NCBI GenBank assembly: GCA_024655905.1 | Contig: JANLFP010000001.1 | Location: forward strand, 248,001-312,000 | DNA: 64,000 nucleotides | Reading direction: 5' to 3' | Source: Tepidanaerobacteraceae bacterium | GTDB lineage: Bacteria > Bacillota > Thermosediminibacteria > Thermosediminibacterales > Tepidanaerobacteraceae | Shown: positions 7,362 to 16,122 of the stretch, one piece after another | Layout: the number at the start of each line of letters is the position of its first letter | Position numbering within the stretch: position 1 is the first letter of the stretch | Position numbers and translations under genes: made by a program | The notes under the pieces: model-generated | What the model saw: the letters and a program-made list of their open reading frames with translations, nothing else | Databases searched by the model: none | What the model was told of the DNA's origin: nothing

Positions 7362-7388
7362 AGCCCCTACTATTCTTATAGTGGGGGC
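7362..7388 (+). terminator. Hairpin after the TIM-barrel gene
   Basis: AGCCCCTACTA and TATAGTGGGGGC pair in a GC-rich stem with a small loop, 10 nt after the stop codon. There is no T-run behind it, so it may protect the 3' end or only partly terminate. Confidence 0.5.
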
Positions 7389-7515
7389 GCTAACTTATTG
7401 CACATGATCGAATTTAGCGTCTCTTTACAAAAACTATGGCATTTTTTGCGCCCATATTGTAAAATAATTCTAACCCGTCGCTATAACAATTCTTATGAAA
7501 GGAGAATTGTTCAGA

Positions 7516-8361
7516 GTGAGAGAGATACATGCAAACCAAATTATTTCTACGGTTGAAAGATTATGCATCGAATCAAACATCAACCTGCCCGATGACGTCA
7601 AAAACGCTTTGGATGATGCATTAAAGATGGAGTCTTCCCCCCTCGGTCAGGAAATATTAAAAGACATCATCAAAAATGCCGAAATCGCCAAAGAAAAGAA
7701 CATACCCATATGCCAGGATACGGGATTTGCGGTGGTATTTCTGAAACTCGGCCAGGATGTCAGGATAACTGGTGGAAATCTCGTGGATGCCATAAACGAA
7801 GGAGTAAGGCGCGGATATATTAACGGCTACCTTCGCAAATCCATAGTTACAGACCCGTTTTTAACAAGAAAAAATACCAAAGACAACACCCCTGCCATAA
7901 TACACACCGAAATAGTACCGGGTGACAAAATCAATATAATACTAGCTCCAAAGGGCGGCGGCAGCGAAAACATGAGTGCCCTGCGCATGCTGAGCCCGGC
8001 AGACGGAGTGGAAGGCATAAAAAGATTTGTATTGGAAACAGTGGATAAAGCCGGTTCGAACCCATGCCCTCCGATTGTGGTTGGAATAGGCGTGGGAGGA
8101 ACCATTGAAGTTGCAACGCTTATAGCAAAAAAGGCTCTCCTTCGCCCCCTGGGCCAGCATCATCCGCAGCCGGAAGTAGCCGATCTTGAAAGGGAACTGC
8201 TGGCGGAGATTAATAAGCTCGGAATTGGGCCTCAGGGATTCGGAGGCTCTACCACCGCCCTGGCCGTCCATATAGAGACTTTCCCTGCGCATATTGCCAG
8301 CCTGCCGGTTGCCATAAACATTCAGTGCCATGTGGCAAGGCATATGGAAGCAGAAATATAA
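7516..8361 (+). CDS. Class I fumarate hydratase, alpha subunit
   Basis: About 281 residues: N-terminal half of the oxygen-sensitive 4Fe-4S fumarase, which interconverts fumarate and malate. CQDTG (C66 from the chosen start) is the hallmark cluster ligand region; KGGGSENMSAL and CPPIVVGIGVGGT are other family blocks, and HHPQPEVADLE and GFGGSTTALAVHIE close the domain. I choose the GTG at 7516 (giving MREIHANQI, the usual family start) with AAGGAG about 11 nt upstream; an in-frame ATG at 7495 overlaps that site. The beta subunit follows 17 nt later, then malic enzyme, which together would convert fumarate to pyruvate. Confidence 0.92.
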   Translation: MREIHANQIISTVERLCIESNINLPDDVKNALDDALKMESSPLGQEILKDIIKNAEIAKEKNIPICQDTGFAVVFLKLGQDVRITGGNLVDAINEGVRRGYINGYLRKSIVTDPFLTRKNTKDNTPAIIHTEIVPGDKINIILAPKGGGSENMSALRMLSPADGVEGIKRFVLETVDKAGSNPCPPIVVGIGVGGTIEVATLIAKKALLRPLGQHHPQPEVADLERELLAEINKLGIGPQGFGGSTTALAVHIETFPAHIASLPVAINIQCHVARHMEAEI

Positions 8362-8378
8362 ATCAGGTGGTGAATGGA

Positions 8379-8930
8379 ATGACTAAAATAGTGACAACGC
8401 CTTTGACCTTGGAGAAGGTGCAGGATTTAAAAAGCGGCGATAGGGTGCTGCTGAACGGCACTATATATACCGGCCGCGACGCCGCACATAAACGCCTGTT
8501 CGAAATGATACAGAGGGGAGAAAAACTTCCCTTTGATTTAAACGGCCAGGTAATATACTACGTGGGCCCCTGCCCTGCAAAACCAGGGACCGTAATCGGG
8601 TCTGCAGGCCCAACCACCAGCGGACGCATGGACCCATACACCCCCGCATTGCTTCAAAACGGGCTCAAAGGCATGATCGGCAAAGGCCTGCGTTCACAAG
8701 CGGTTGTAGATGCAATAATAAAATACAAGTGTGTTTACTTTGCCGCCATAGGAGGGGCCGGAGCACTTCTTGCCGAGTCGATTAAAGAGGCCGAAGTCCT
8801 AGCCTTCCCCGATTTGGGGCCGGAAGCCATATACAAATTGAGAGTGGAAAATTTCCCCGTCACTGTCATAATCGATTCGGAAGGCAATAATCTTTATACG
8901 GTTGGAAAAGAAAGATACAGGCAACACTAA
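8379..8930 (+). CDS. Class I fumarate hydratase, beta subunit
   Basis: The 183-residue product is the C-terminal half of two-subunit class I fumarase. Family blocks are LTLEKVQDLKSGDRVLLNG, TGRDAAHKRL, YVGPCPAKPGTVIGSAGPTT and the SGRMDPYTP catalytic loop, then AAIGGAGALLAESI. The start at 8379 has AGGTGG about 8 nt upstream and sits just after the alpha gene, so the two are translated together. C-terminal FPVTVIIDSEGNNLY is intact, so the gene looks functional. Confidence 0.92.
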   Translation: MTKIVTTPLTLEKVQDLKSGDRVLLNGTIYTGRDAAHKRLFEMIQRGEKLPFDLNGQVIYYVGPCPAKPGTVIGSAGPTTSGRMDPYTPALLQNGLKGMIGKGLRSQAVVDAIIKYKCVYFAAIGGAGALLAESIKEAEVLAFPDLGPEAIYKLRVENFPVTVIIDSEGNNLYTVGKERYRQH

Positions 8931-9022
8931 ACATTAATTTCTGATTGCATGTTTCTAGAATGCATCGCCAACCCAGGTACAGTTAATTTTAATTGATTTA
9001 ATCTGAAAGGGAGGACTATTTG

Positions 9023-10267
9023 ATGGCATTAAGGGAAGAAGCTTTAAAGCTGCACAAAGACAACCGAGGCAAGCTGGAAGTAATAAGCAAGGTGCCTGTG
9101 AAAGATAAGGAAAGTCTAAGCCTTGCATATACGCCTGGCGTTGCAGAACCGTGCAAGGAGATTCACGCGGATATAGCAAAAGTTTACGACTATACAGTCA
9201 AAGGCAACATGGTAGCCGTCATATCCGACGGCACGGCAGTTCTGGGGCTTGGAAACATAGGGGCCAGCGCTGCACTTCCGGTGATGGAAGGAAAATCGAT
9301 TTTATTCAAGTGTTTCGCAGGTATCGATGCTTTCCCGATATGCATCGATACCACCGATATAGATAAAATCGTTGAAACCGCTACCCTCATAGCACCGGTG
9401 TTTGGGGGAATAAATCTTGAGGACATTGCCGCTCCCGCCTGCTTTGAAGTGGAAAATCGCCTGAAGAAGATACTGCCCATACCCGTTTTCCATGACGATC
9501 AGCACGGCACTGCAATAATAGCTCTGGCCGGGCTCTTAAACGCTCTGAAGATTGTCAAAAAGAACCTTAAAGACCTTACAGTGGTGATAAACGGCTCTGG
9601 CGCCGCTGGTACCGCCATAGCAAAGATTTTCCTAAAAGCAGGAGTCGGCGACATATTGATGTGCGACCGCAGCGGAATAATTTACAGAGGCAGGACATCC
9701 GGCATGAACTGGGCCAAGGAAGAACTGGCACAGATAACAAATAAAGAAAACCGCCGGGGAACCCTTGCCGATGCATTAAAGGGTGCCGACGTATTCATCG
9801 GAGTATCCTCGGCAAAAATAGTAAGCCAGGAAATGGTAAAGAGCATGAAAAAAGACCCCATAATCTTTGCGATGGCCAACCCCGTTCCCGAAATAGACCC
9901 GGCAGAGGCCAAAGAAGCCGGAGCCCGCGTGGTGGGGACCGGTAGATCAGACTATCCGAATCAGATAAATAACGTGCTGGCCTTCCCCGGCGTATTCAGA
10001 GGAGCCCTGGATGTTCGGGCCAGCGAAATCAACGAAGAAATGAAACTGGCAGCATCTTACGCTTTAGCGGAACTAATTCCCGATAGCGAACTAAACGAAG
10101 ATTATATCATACCGAAGCCTTTCGACCCCAGAGTTGCCCCGCAAGTGGCCAAAGCTGTGGCTAAAGCAGCAATGGAAACCGGCGTGGCGAGATTGAAAGT
10201 TGACCCCGATGAAGTCGCCAAAAACACCATTGAAATGGTGAAAAAAGCCAATGCCTACTTCGAATGA
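9023..10267 (+). CDS. Malic enzyme (malate to pyruvate + CO2, NAD(P)-linked)
   Basis: A 414-residue bacterial short-type malic enzyme. The catalytic tyrosine region SLAYTPGVAEPC (Y36), the lysine in PVMEGKSILF (K91), the metal-binding FHDDQHGTA (D158-D159) and the Rossmann motif GSGAAGTA (191-198) are all present, as is the C-terminal FAMANPVPEI and NQINNVLAFPGVFRGALDVRA. The ATG at 9023 is preferred over a TTG one codon upstream, with GGGAGGA 8 nt before it. It lies 92 bp after fumarase and likely completes a fumarate-malate-pyruvate route, fitting the C4-dicarboxylate-type TRAP transporters nearby. The coenzyme (NAD or NADP) cannot be told by eye. Confidence 0.93.
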   Translation: MALREEALKLHKDNRGKLEVISKVPVKDKESLSLAYTPGVAEPCKEIHADIAKVYDYTVKGNMVAVISDGTAVLGLGNIGASAALPVMEGKSILFKCFAGIDAFPICIDTTDIDKIVETATLIAPVFGGINLEDIAAPACFEVENRLKKILPIPVFHDDQHGTAIIALAGLLNALKIVKKNLKDLTVVINGSGAAGTAIAKIFLKAGVGDILMCDRSGIIYRGRTSGMNWAKEELAQITNKENRRGTLADALKGADVFIGVSSAKIVSQEMVKSMKKDPIIFAMANPVPEIDPAEAKEAGARVVGTGRSDYPNQINNVLAFPGVFRGALDVRASEINEEMKLAASYALAELIPDSELNEDYIIPKPFDPRVAPQVAKAVAKAAMETGVARLKVDPDEVAKNTIEMVKKANAYFE

Positions 10268-10428
10268 CAAGCGTCACCCCGCAGCAGCTGCAAGTTTTTT
10301 ACAAAACAGGCAGCAGGCAAGGCAATTAACTTCTACCAGGCGGTCCGGAAGAAGTCAGGTTTTGGTGGCGATGACGGAAGACGCGGCATGGAGAAATTTC
10401 ATAAAAAAAGCGTATTTAAAACATCGCT

Positions 10429-10456
10429 AAAAGGGTGGGAGCTTTCCCACCCTTTT
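10429..10456. terminator. Bidirectional terminator between malic enzyme and TRAP genes
   Basis: AAAAGGGTGGGA and TCCCACCCTTTT form a strong stem with a 3-nt loop. It is A-flanked on one side and T-flanked on the other, so it can end both the plus-strand malic enzyme transcript and the minus-strand dctM transcript that converge here. Confidence 0.85.
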
Positions 10457-10506
10457 GCCCATAGTATTCCTTGTTTTAAAGCCCAATTTTCAAACCATGT
10501 CAGAGC

Positions 10507-11808
10507 TTATTTCATCAGACCGGGTAAAAAGGTTGCCAACTGCGGGAAGGCAATAACTATAATGCAGGCCACTATTAGAGTTATCCAAAACGGAACCACC
10601 CCGCGGAACACTTTCATGGGCTGTACTTTCGTGACGGAAGCTGTTACTAGGCTTACTACCCCAACGGGCGGAGTCAGCAGGCCGATATTGAGCATGAGAA
10701 CGGTTAAAACCCCGAACCAGACTCCGTTATATCCCAATGCTTTTATAATAGGATAAACCACGGGAGTCATGATCGCCAGGATGGCCATGCCATCCATCAA
10801 ACAGCCCAGGACAAAATATATGAGGAATATGACAGCCAGAACGAAATAGGGACTAACTTCCATCGTTTTGACAAAATCAGTCATAACCAACGGTATGCGG
10901 CTAAGTGAAAGAAATCTTCCAAACATCAATCCGCCAATCAGGATGATGAATGTCATGGCATTAATGCGCGCAGATTGATTCATCGCCTCTATGAAGCCTT
11001 TCCAGCTAAGTTTGCGCTGAATCACGGGTAAAATAAGAGCAAGAAAAGCCCCGACAGCTCCTGCTTCCGTTGGAGTAAAGGCTCCGACATATATCCCTCC
11101 GATGCTGATCAGAAAGATGGCCGGTATGACCCAAACCTCCTTTATCAAACGCCATGTGAGTTTGGTCTGATTATCTTCTAATGCCATTGGAGCCAATGAT
11201 GGCTTTCTCAATACCAATAGATATACTGTGATCATCAACAAAATGGTGGTAATGATTCCCGGTATAATGCCGGCAATAAGGCAACCCCCGATGGTCTCTT
11301 CCGTGAGTGCACCGTACAGCACCAATGTGGAGCTTGGCGGTATAAGAATGCCCAGCGTCCCGCCTACTGCGGCGCAGCCAGCGGCAAGCCCTTCATCGTA
11401 ATTATACTTGCGCATCTCGTCCACCGACACGCTGGCGATGGTCGTAGCTGTGGCGATTGCCGAACCGGAAACAGCGGCGAAAAGGGCGCTTGAGGCAATG
11501 GTTGCCATAGCGAGTCCTCCTCGAATGCGGCCCAGGAAGGCATCGAACATCTCATACAAAGCACTGCCCAATCCGGCACGGGATAGGAACATCCCCATCA
11601 TGATGAAAAGCGGCATAACACTGAGCGAATATATTTTCGAATACGCAAAAGCGTCTCCCCCAAGCTTGGCTAGGGCAGCAGCAGGCGAAACAAGCATGCT
11701 CGTCCCGATAAAAGAAACAGCAATCATGGCAATAGCCACTGGTACGCGAATTGCTATCATCAAAAGCATTATCAATATACCAAAGATGCCGATCATTTCT
11801 GGTGTCAT
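10507..11808 (-). CDS. dctM: TRAP transporter large permease (DctM), first set
   Basis: A 433-residue polytopic membrane protein with roughly a dozen hydrophobic segments, typical length for DctM. Family blocks are SVMPLFIMMGMFLSRAGL, FAAVSGSAIATATTIASV, GGTLGILIPPSSTLVLYG and FTPTEAGAVGAF, with NIGLLTPPVGV near the end. With DctQ and DctP it forms a Na+-driven secondary importer of a carboxylate. I start at ATG 11808 because AAGGAAGG lies just upstream and the codons before it overlap dctQ. It overlaps dctQ by 4 bp (ATGA), showing translational coupling. Substrate unknown; a C4-dicarboxylate would fit the fumarase and malic enzyme next door. Confidence 0.92.
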   Translation of the reverse strand: MTPEMIGIFGILIMLLMIAIRVPVAIAMIAVSFIGTSMLVSPAAALAKLGGDAFAYSKIYSLSVMPLFIMMGMFLSRAGLGSALYEMFDAFLGRIRGGLAMATIASSALFAAVSGSAIATATTIASVSVDEMRKYNYDEGLAAGCAAVGGTLGILIPPSSTLVLYGALTEETIGGCLIAGIIPGIITTILLMITVYLLVLRKPSLAPMALEDNQTKLTWRLIKEVWVIPAIFLISIGGIYVGAFTPTEAGAVGAFLALILPVIQRKLSWKGFIEAMNQSARINAMTFIILIGGLMFGRFLSLSRIPLVMTDFVKTMEVSPYFVLAVIFLIYFVLGCLMDGMAILAIMTPVVYPIIKALGYNGVWFGVLTVLMLNIGLLTPPVGVVSLVTASVTKVQPMKVFRGVVPFWITLIVACIIVIAFPQLATFLPGLMK

Positions 11809-12293
11809 GATTTGTTTTCCTTCCTTTCGCTCTTGTAAAACTTGATCATATTTGAAACAATCGCCATGGAATAGCACAAAGAGCCAAATGACGCTGCCAG
11901 GACAACAGGATAATAAGGTATGCCCAAAACACCGGTTTGATAATCTCCTGCTATCATGCGGCCGGCATATACATACAGCTGCCATGCCATCAAGAGAACT
12001 GTAGCAAAGGAAATCAGGCCCGCTGCCATATATAGAACGAATTGCACGGTCTTCGGCATTAATTTATATGCAGTGTCTATTACGACATGTTCATCAAAGT
12101 GTTCTGTATACCCCAATGTCAAATAAACAATCAGCACGAGGCTCAATTCGGTGACTTCTATAGTTCCCGGCAGCGGTTTATTAAAAACAAAGCGGCCGGT
12201 AATGTCAATTATGGTAATAAAAGTTAATAATAACATCATAATGGTGCTGATTCGGTTGATAATGCAATTGATATAATAGGAAATCTTCTCCAC
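11805..12293 (-). CDS. dctQ: TRAP transporter small permease (DctQ), first set
   Basis: Four hydrophobic helices in about 162 residues, the normal DctQ size, with ITGRFVFNKPLPGTIEVTEL (the conserved region after helix 1) and EHVVIDTAYKLMP. I choose GTG 12293 (VEKISYYINC) because AGGGAGG lies 8 nt upstream; upstream in-frame ATGs at 12389 and 12314 lack a good site. It sits between dctP and dctM, coupled to dctM by a 4 bp overlap. It bridges the binding protein and the DctM channel. Confidence 0.85.
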   Translation of the reverse strand: MEKISYYINCIINRISTIMMLLLTFITIIDITGRFVFNKPLPGTIEVTELSLVLIVYLTLGYTEHFDEHVVIDTAYKLMPKTVQFVLYMAAGLISFATVLLMAWQLYVYAGRMIAGDYQTGVLGIPYYPVVLAASFGSLCYSMAIVSNMIKFYKSERKENKS

Positions 12294-12483
12294 ATTAATG
12301 GCCTCCCTGCACATATTAGCTATATTAAGTTTGTCAGCAAATAGGATAAACATAAAAATAAAAATCAGCGCTGCAATCGCTATTGGCAACCACAGCGCTC
12401 AACATTGCAGCCTCTTATTGCAATTAAAAAAACTAGCCGTTTTTTAATCTACCCTATTAAATAGTTATATTTATTGATTGATT

Positions 12484-13554
12484 TTAAGGTTTGTATTCTT
12501 TAGCAAGCTTATGAACCAAATCCAATATCTGCTGACCGGGAAGACCTTTTTCATTTACCCTTTTCAGCCATTCATCAACAATGTCTTTGGTCTTGGCTTT
12601 CCATTCTTCCCTTTCTTCCGGGGTAATATCATTAATCACAACATTGGATTCTTTGGCCAAGTCCAATCCTTTTTGATACCCGGCGCTGTAAATATCTGTG
12701 GCTTTTCTGTAAATCACCTCTCCAGTGAGACTGGCCAATAACTTCTGGTCTTCAGGAGAAAGGCTGTCCCACTTATTCTTGTTCATGAATATAACCTGAG
12801 CTGAATAGAAGGAATTCAAACCGCGGGTGGTGTATTTAATAACCTCGTTCAACTTATAAGATTGAATAACAGAGGGACCATTGGCCACTCCATCAATAAC
12901 TCCGCGTTGCAAAGCGTCATACACTTCTGGCATGGCCATGCCTACCGGCGTGCCGCCGAATTTTTTGATCATGGATTCCTGAGCCGGGCCGGAAAAACGG
13001 ATCCTCATTCCTGCCAAATCCTCAGGCTTCTTGACAGGCTTTTTTGTCAACAATTCTCCAGGATCTGTCACCCAAAGACCCAACACCTTGACATCTCCAT
13101 ATTCCCTCTGAAAATCCTGGGATTGCTGGAACAACTCCCAGAGCACATAGGACGCCTGAAGAGTGGAATCGAACTGAAACGGCAATTCTATCACATCTGT
13201 CAGCGGGTACTTGCCGGGCGTATATCCCTGCAGCGTCCAGCCCATATCGATGGCTCCGTTGGCGACGTCCTCGCGGACCGTGGTAGCGCTCGTTACGGCG
13301 CCGCCCGCATGGATAGTCAGCGTGATCCGTCCTCCGCTCTTCTCTTTAAGTTCTTCCGCCAAAGGGATCAATATCTGCTGACTGATTGGATGCTGCGCTG
13401 CAAAAGGATGACCCATTACGATTTCTACCTTTTGTGGCTCTGAGCCGGCAGCAGGTTCAGAGGTTTTTTTGGCGCCACAGCCAGAAATAATCATGGCTAA
13501 TATTGTTATGACCAACACAGCAATTAAGGCAATATTCATTCCCTTTTTTGGCAT
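12484..13554 (-). CDS. dctP: TRAP transporter solute-binding lipoprotein (DctP), first set
   Basis: A 356-residue extracytoplasmic binding protein. The N-terminus is a lipoprotein signal (hydrophobic 8-24, lipobox ISGC with C26). Core blocks are VEIVMGHPFAAQHPIS, LTIHAGGAVTSATTVREDVANGAIDMGWT, and the DctP signature around AGMRIRFSGPAQESMIKKFGGTPVGMAMPEVYDALQRGVIDGV, where the arginine of MRIRF normally grips the substrate carboxylate. Start ATG 13554 follows AAGGAGGGGG. Gene order dctP-dctQ-dctM is standard. The gap of 123 bp to the small gene upstream has no clear terminator, so it may be co-transcribed with the methyltransferase from the sigma-54 promoter at 15.07 kb. Confidence 0.92.
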   Translation of the reverse strand: MPKKGMNIALIAVLVITILAMIISGCGAKKTSEPAAGSEPQKVEIVMGHPFAAQHPISQQILIPLAEELKEKSGGRITLTIHAGGAVTSATTVREDVANGAIDMGWTLQGYTPGKYPLTDVIELPFQFDSTLQASYVLWELFQQSQDFQREYGDVKVLGLWVTDPGELLTKKPVKKPEDLAGMRIRFSGPAQESMIKKFGGTPVGMAMPEVYDALQRGVIDGVANGPSVIQSYKLNEVIKYTTRGLNSFYSAQVIFMNKNKWDSLSPEDQKLLASLTGEVIYRKATDIYSAGYQKGLDLAKESNVVINDITPEEREEWKAKTKDIVDEWLKRVNEKGLPGQQILDLVHKLAKEYKP

Positions 13555-13677
13555 TAGGTTCCCCCTCCTTATCATTTTTTGTATATTCAATGACAAAATT
13601 AATCAACAAAGCAATAAAAGTTTAAGAATATACGCAAATCGGCGAAAACATCAGATGATTTCGTACAATCGATAAAC

Positions 13678-13824
13678 TCACATTAAAAGCGATAACACAA
13701 AATTAAGAACATAGTTATTCATATCTTTCCAATATTCCTCCATTTTAGGGTCTTCGGGAGGATTCTCCATGGTCTTTTTGACATCTTCCCATGGAATTAA
13801 ATATTTTGATAAAGTTTCTTCCAC
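13678..13824 (-). CDS. Small hypothetical protein (48 aa)
   Basis: I do not recognise this product. The acidic, tryptophan-containing peptide (YLIPWEDVKKTMENPPEDPK, then MEEYWKDMNNYVLNF) has no signal peptide or membrane anchor. A GTG at 13824 with AAGGGGG 8 nt upstream is the best start; the ATG at 13866 inside the preceding gene has no good site. It lies 28 bp after the methyltransferase-like gene and before dctP, in the same direction, so it is probably a real accessory gene of that operon. Its PPEDPKMEEYW stretch could be a partner-binding element, which is only a guess. Confidence 0.5.
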   Translation of the reverse strand: MEETLSKYLIPWEDVKKTMENPPEDPKMEEYWKDMNNYVLNFVLSLLM

Positions 13825-13852
13825 GATTTTTTCCCCCTTGCAGTTTACATGC

Positions 13853-15007
13853 TTAATAGTTTCCATGCTTGAAAAGATAATCTATAACCGCATGGTAATT
13901 TTCCATATTAACATCGCTCAAACCTATGAGGTTTTTGTCTGCTGAAAACATATAACCGCCGCCGGGAGCAAGAACTTCAATCAATTCCTTTATTTTATCA
14001 ACACATTGCTGTTTTGTTCCGTTGGCCAGCAGTGATTGCGGGAAGAAGCCTGTGATGCACATTGTTTTTCCCAGTTTTTCCTTGGCCAGTTTGGGATCGC
14101 CGTATTCCATCTTGGCAATAATTTTTTTGGCGGGAAGTTCCTGCAAATAATCGTAATACCTCGCCCAATCGCCTTCAAAAAAGATGTAGAAGCAGTGCCC
14201 GGCCTCAGCCAGGGTGGCAATCATTTTCTTAAAGGTTGGCCAGTAAAATCGGGCAAATTGCTGCTCGCGCAGGAAGGCCGGCATATGAAGGGGTATGAAT
14301 ATTTGAGATGTTATGCCGGGTTTGCCCGTCATGGCCTTTTTGATCATCAAATGCATGGCTGCTTCACAAGCCGCTTCCACTTCATCGGGATTTCGTCTGA
14401 TATCAAGAACAATCCCGGAAAATCCCCTGATAAAGTCAGCCACAAAATCCATTGGCGCTTCGATAGCTCCTCCTGTGACCATGGGCACGCCAAACTTTTG
14501 GGCAATAGACGCCTGAATGTCGCGGTATTTTGCCATCGCCGTATTATAAACATGCATGGCTTTGATCAAGGCCACCATATTATAAGGCTTGGGCTGATCA
14601 AGCTCTGTATAGAGTCTGGGAATGACTTTTTCCGTTAAACAACCGAAGGGATTCTCAATAAACTCGCGATATTCATTCGGTTCCAGGCCGTGCACTTCGG
14701 GATGCTGCATATAGCCTTTATTGCTCTGGATAAAGGTCTTTGCTCCAAGCACCTTATAAAACTGGGGAGAGCGAAAAGTAAAACTCCTGCAATAATCAAA
14801 CTCGAAGTCTGCAAAGCATTTTTCTATAGCCGCCCCCGCCTTATTGATGTCCCATGTGCCTTCAGTCAAAGAGTAACCGGCATATTGAATGCAAAAAGTG
14901 GCATCAAAAATAATTTCTACAGGAATTCTATCCGGTTCTTCCAATAGAAAAGCTTTTGTGAACCTTTCCAAACGCGCCTGATATTGATTTTTTTCATCTA
15001 ATTTCAT
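13853..15007 (-). CDS. Uroporphyrinogen decarboxylase-like (URO-D) family protein, probable methyltransferase
   Basis: The product (384 aa) has the URO-D superfamily fold pattern: ARLERFTKAFLLEEPDRIPVE at the start, MVTGGAIEAPMDFVADFIRG in the middle, GHCFYIFFEGDWARYYDYLQEL at the position where corrinoid methyltransferases bind zinc through His and Cys, and APGGGYMFSADKNLIG near the end. True HemE is excluded by low likeness and context. MtaA/MtbA-type relatives move methyl groups from corrinoid proteins; whether this one does is open, and no corrinoid protein gene is nearby. It starts at ATG 15007 with GGTGGGTGA upstream and is headed by a sigma-54 promoter at 15063-15078. A small ORF and TRAP genes follow. 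Confidence 0.72.
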   Translation of the reverse strand: MKLDEKNQYQARLERFTKAFLLEEPDRIPVEIIFDATFCIQYAGYSLTEGTWDINKAGAAIEKCFADFEFDYCRSFTFRSPQFYKVLGAKTFIQSNKGYMQHPEVHGLEPNEYREFIENPFGCLTEKVIPRLYTELDQPKPYNMVALIKAMHVYNTAMAKYRDIQASIAQKFGVPMVTGGAIEAPMDFVADFIRGFSGIVLDIRRNPDEVEAACEAAMHLMIKKAMTGKPGITSQIFIPLHMPAFLREQQFARFYWPTFKKMIATLAEAGHCFYIFFEGDWARYYDYLQELPAKKIIAKMEYGDPKLAKEKLGKTMCITGFFPQSLLANGTKQQCVDKIKELIEVLAPGGGYMFSADKNLIGLSDVNMENYHAVIDYLFKHGNY

Positions 15008-15062
15008 AACTCACCCACCTGTAAAACTTAAAATATTCTACGATTTTATACATGTTTATACA

Positions 15063-15078
15063 TGCAAGAAATGTACCA
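15063..15078 (-). promoter_or_regulatory. Sigma-54 promoter of the URO-D/TRAP operon
   Basis: On the minus strand TGGTACATTTCTTGCA fits TGGCAC-N5-TTGCA, with GG and GC 10 bases apart. It lies 56 bp before the gene start at 15007. Confidence 0.78.
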
Positions 15079-15100
15079 TTATGCAGAATTCAGGCATATT

Positions 15101-15168
15101 GCGGCTTGCTCCGTTTTATTCATGCAATAATATGTTCATTTTGAAATATTTAAAATTTCATTATGAAA
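15101..15168 (-). promoter_or_regulatory. Upstream activator sites of the 15.07 kb sigma-54 promoter
   Basis: Two palindromes, TTCATTTTGAAAT (15135-15147) and TTTCATTATGAAA (15156-15168), and a GCCGC motif (15105-15101 on the minus strand) lie 25-90 bp upstream of the -24 element. They match the sites at the three other sigma-54 promoters of the window. The stretch reaches the end of ptb, so the region is dedicated to control. Confidence 0.68.
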
Positions 15169-15187
15169 ACATCATTAAATACTCATT

Positions 15188-16084
15188 TTAGTCCGATAAA
15201 TATATGGCTAAAGCAATCGAAAGTATTTTATTATCAATCGTATCCGTCCTTGAGGTCATTACAATCGGCGCCGCCGCTCCCATTATGGCCGCTGCAACCC
15301 GCATCTTCGCAAAGTACACCAGGGCTTTTGTTAAAACATTTCCGACCTGCAGGTTTGGAACCAGCAATATATCTGCATTGCCCGCCACCTCGCTGTTGAT
15401 GTTTTTATGCCTGGCGGCCTCAATGGAAACGGCGTTATCCAGGGCGAAGGGGCCATCGACAATACAATTCTTTATCTGGCCTCTATCGGCCATTTTGCTC
15501 AATATGGCCGCATCCAATGTATCGGGAATTTCGGGATTTACTATTTCCAGGCAGGACAATACTGCCACCTTGGGTTTATCTATTCCCAATTTTCTTGCAC
15601 ATTCCACGGCATTCTCTATTATTTGCATTTTTTGTTCGAGAGTCGGCTGAATGCTTATGACGCAGTCTGTAAGTAATTGCAGGCCTTCTCCCTCGATTTT
15701 ATCATAAACCGAAATCTGGCTAATCAGGCTTCCTTTATTAAGACCCGTTTCTTTATTCAATACTGCTTTCAAAAATGTACCGGTATGAAGCAGGCCCTTC
15801 ATTATCACATTTGCATTTTTTTGCTTAACCAGATTGACTGCCATTTCCGCCGCCAGGGCATGGTCATTTAAATCAATTATTTCGGCATCAATCTTAATTT
15901 CATTCTGATCGGCAATCTTGATTATCTTTTTCCTATCGCCTACCAAAATGAAATCTGCGAGATTCATAGCTTTGCATTCATTTACGATTTTCACCACATC
16001 ATAATCTTCTGCGGCAGCTATCGCGATGGTTTTTTTGTCTTTGCTTTTAACATTGGCAATGAGCGAATCTATGCTTTTTATCAT
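15188..16084 (-). CDS. ptb: Phosphate butyryltransferase (Ptb-type phosphotransacylase)
   Basis: A 298-residue member of the phosphate acetyl/butyryltransferase family, of Ptb length (Pta is longer). It carries ADFILVGDRKKI, NVIMKGLLHTGTFLKAVLNKETGL (the acyl-CoA/phosphate site of Ptb) and ILLVPNLQVGNVLTKALVYF near the end, followed by MGAAAPIVMTSRTDT. It converts acyl-CoA (butyryl, isobutyryl or isovaleryl) and phosphate to acyl phosphate and CoA. It is downstream of buk by 38 bp in the same direction; together they make ATP from the acyl-CoA released by the 2-oxoacid oxidoreductase further up. Confidence 0.92.
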   Translation of the reverse strand: MIKSIDSLIANVKSKDKKTIAIAAAEDYDVVKIVNECKAMNLADFILVGDRKKIIKIADQNEIKIDAEIIDLNDHALAAEMAVNLVKQKNANVIMKGLLHTGTFLKAVLNKETGLNKGSLISQISVYDKIEGEGLQLLTDCVISIQPTLEQKMQIIENAVECARKLGIDKPKVAVLSCLEIVNPEIPDTLDAAILSKMADRGQIKNCIVDGPFALDNAVSIEAARHKNINSEVAGNADILLVPNLQVGNVLTKALVYFAKMRVAAAIMGAAAPIVMTSRTDTIDNKILSIALAIYLSD

Positions 16085-16122
16085 GCAACATTCCCCCTAA
16101 TTCGAGCAATTGTGAAATGAGT

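Noticed and set aside
7431-7448. Possible sigma-54 element TGGCATTTTTTGCG before fumarase
   Set aside because: GG and GC are only 8 bases apart instead of 10, and no TTTCAnnnTGAAA palindrome is upstream.
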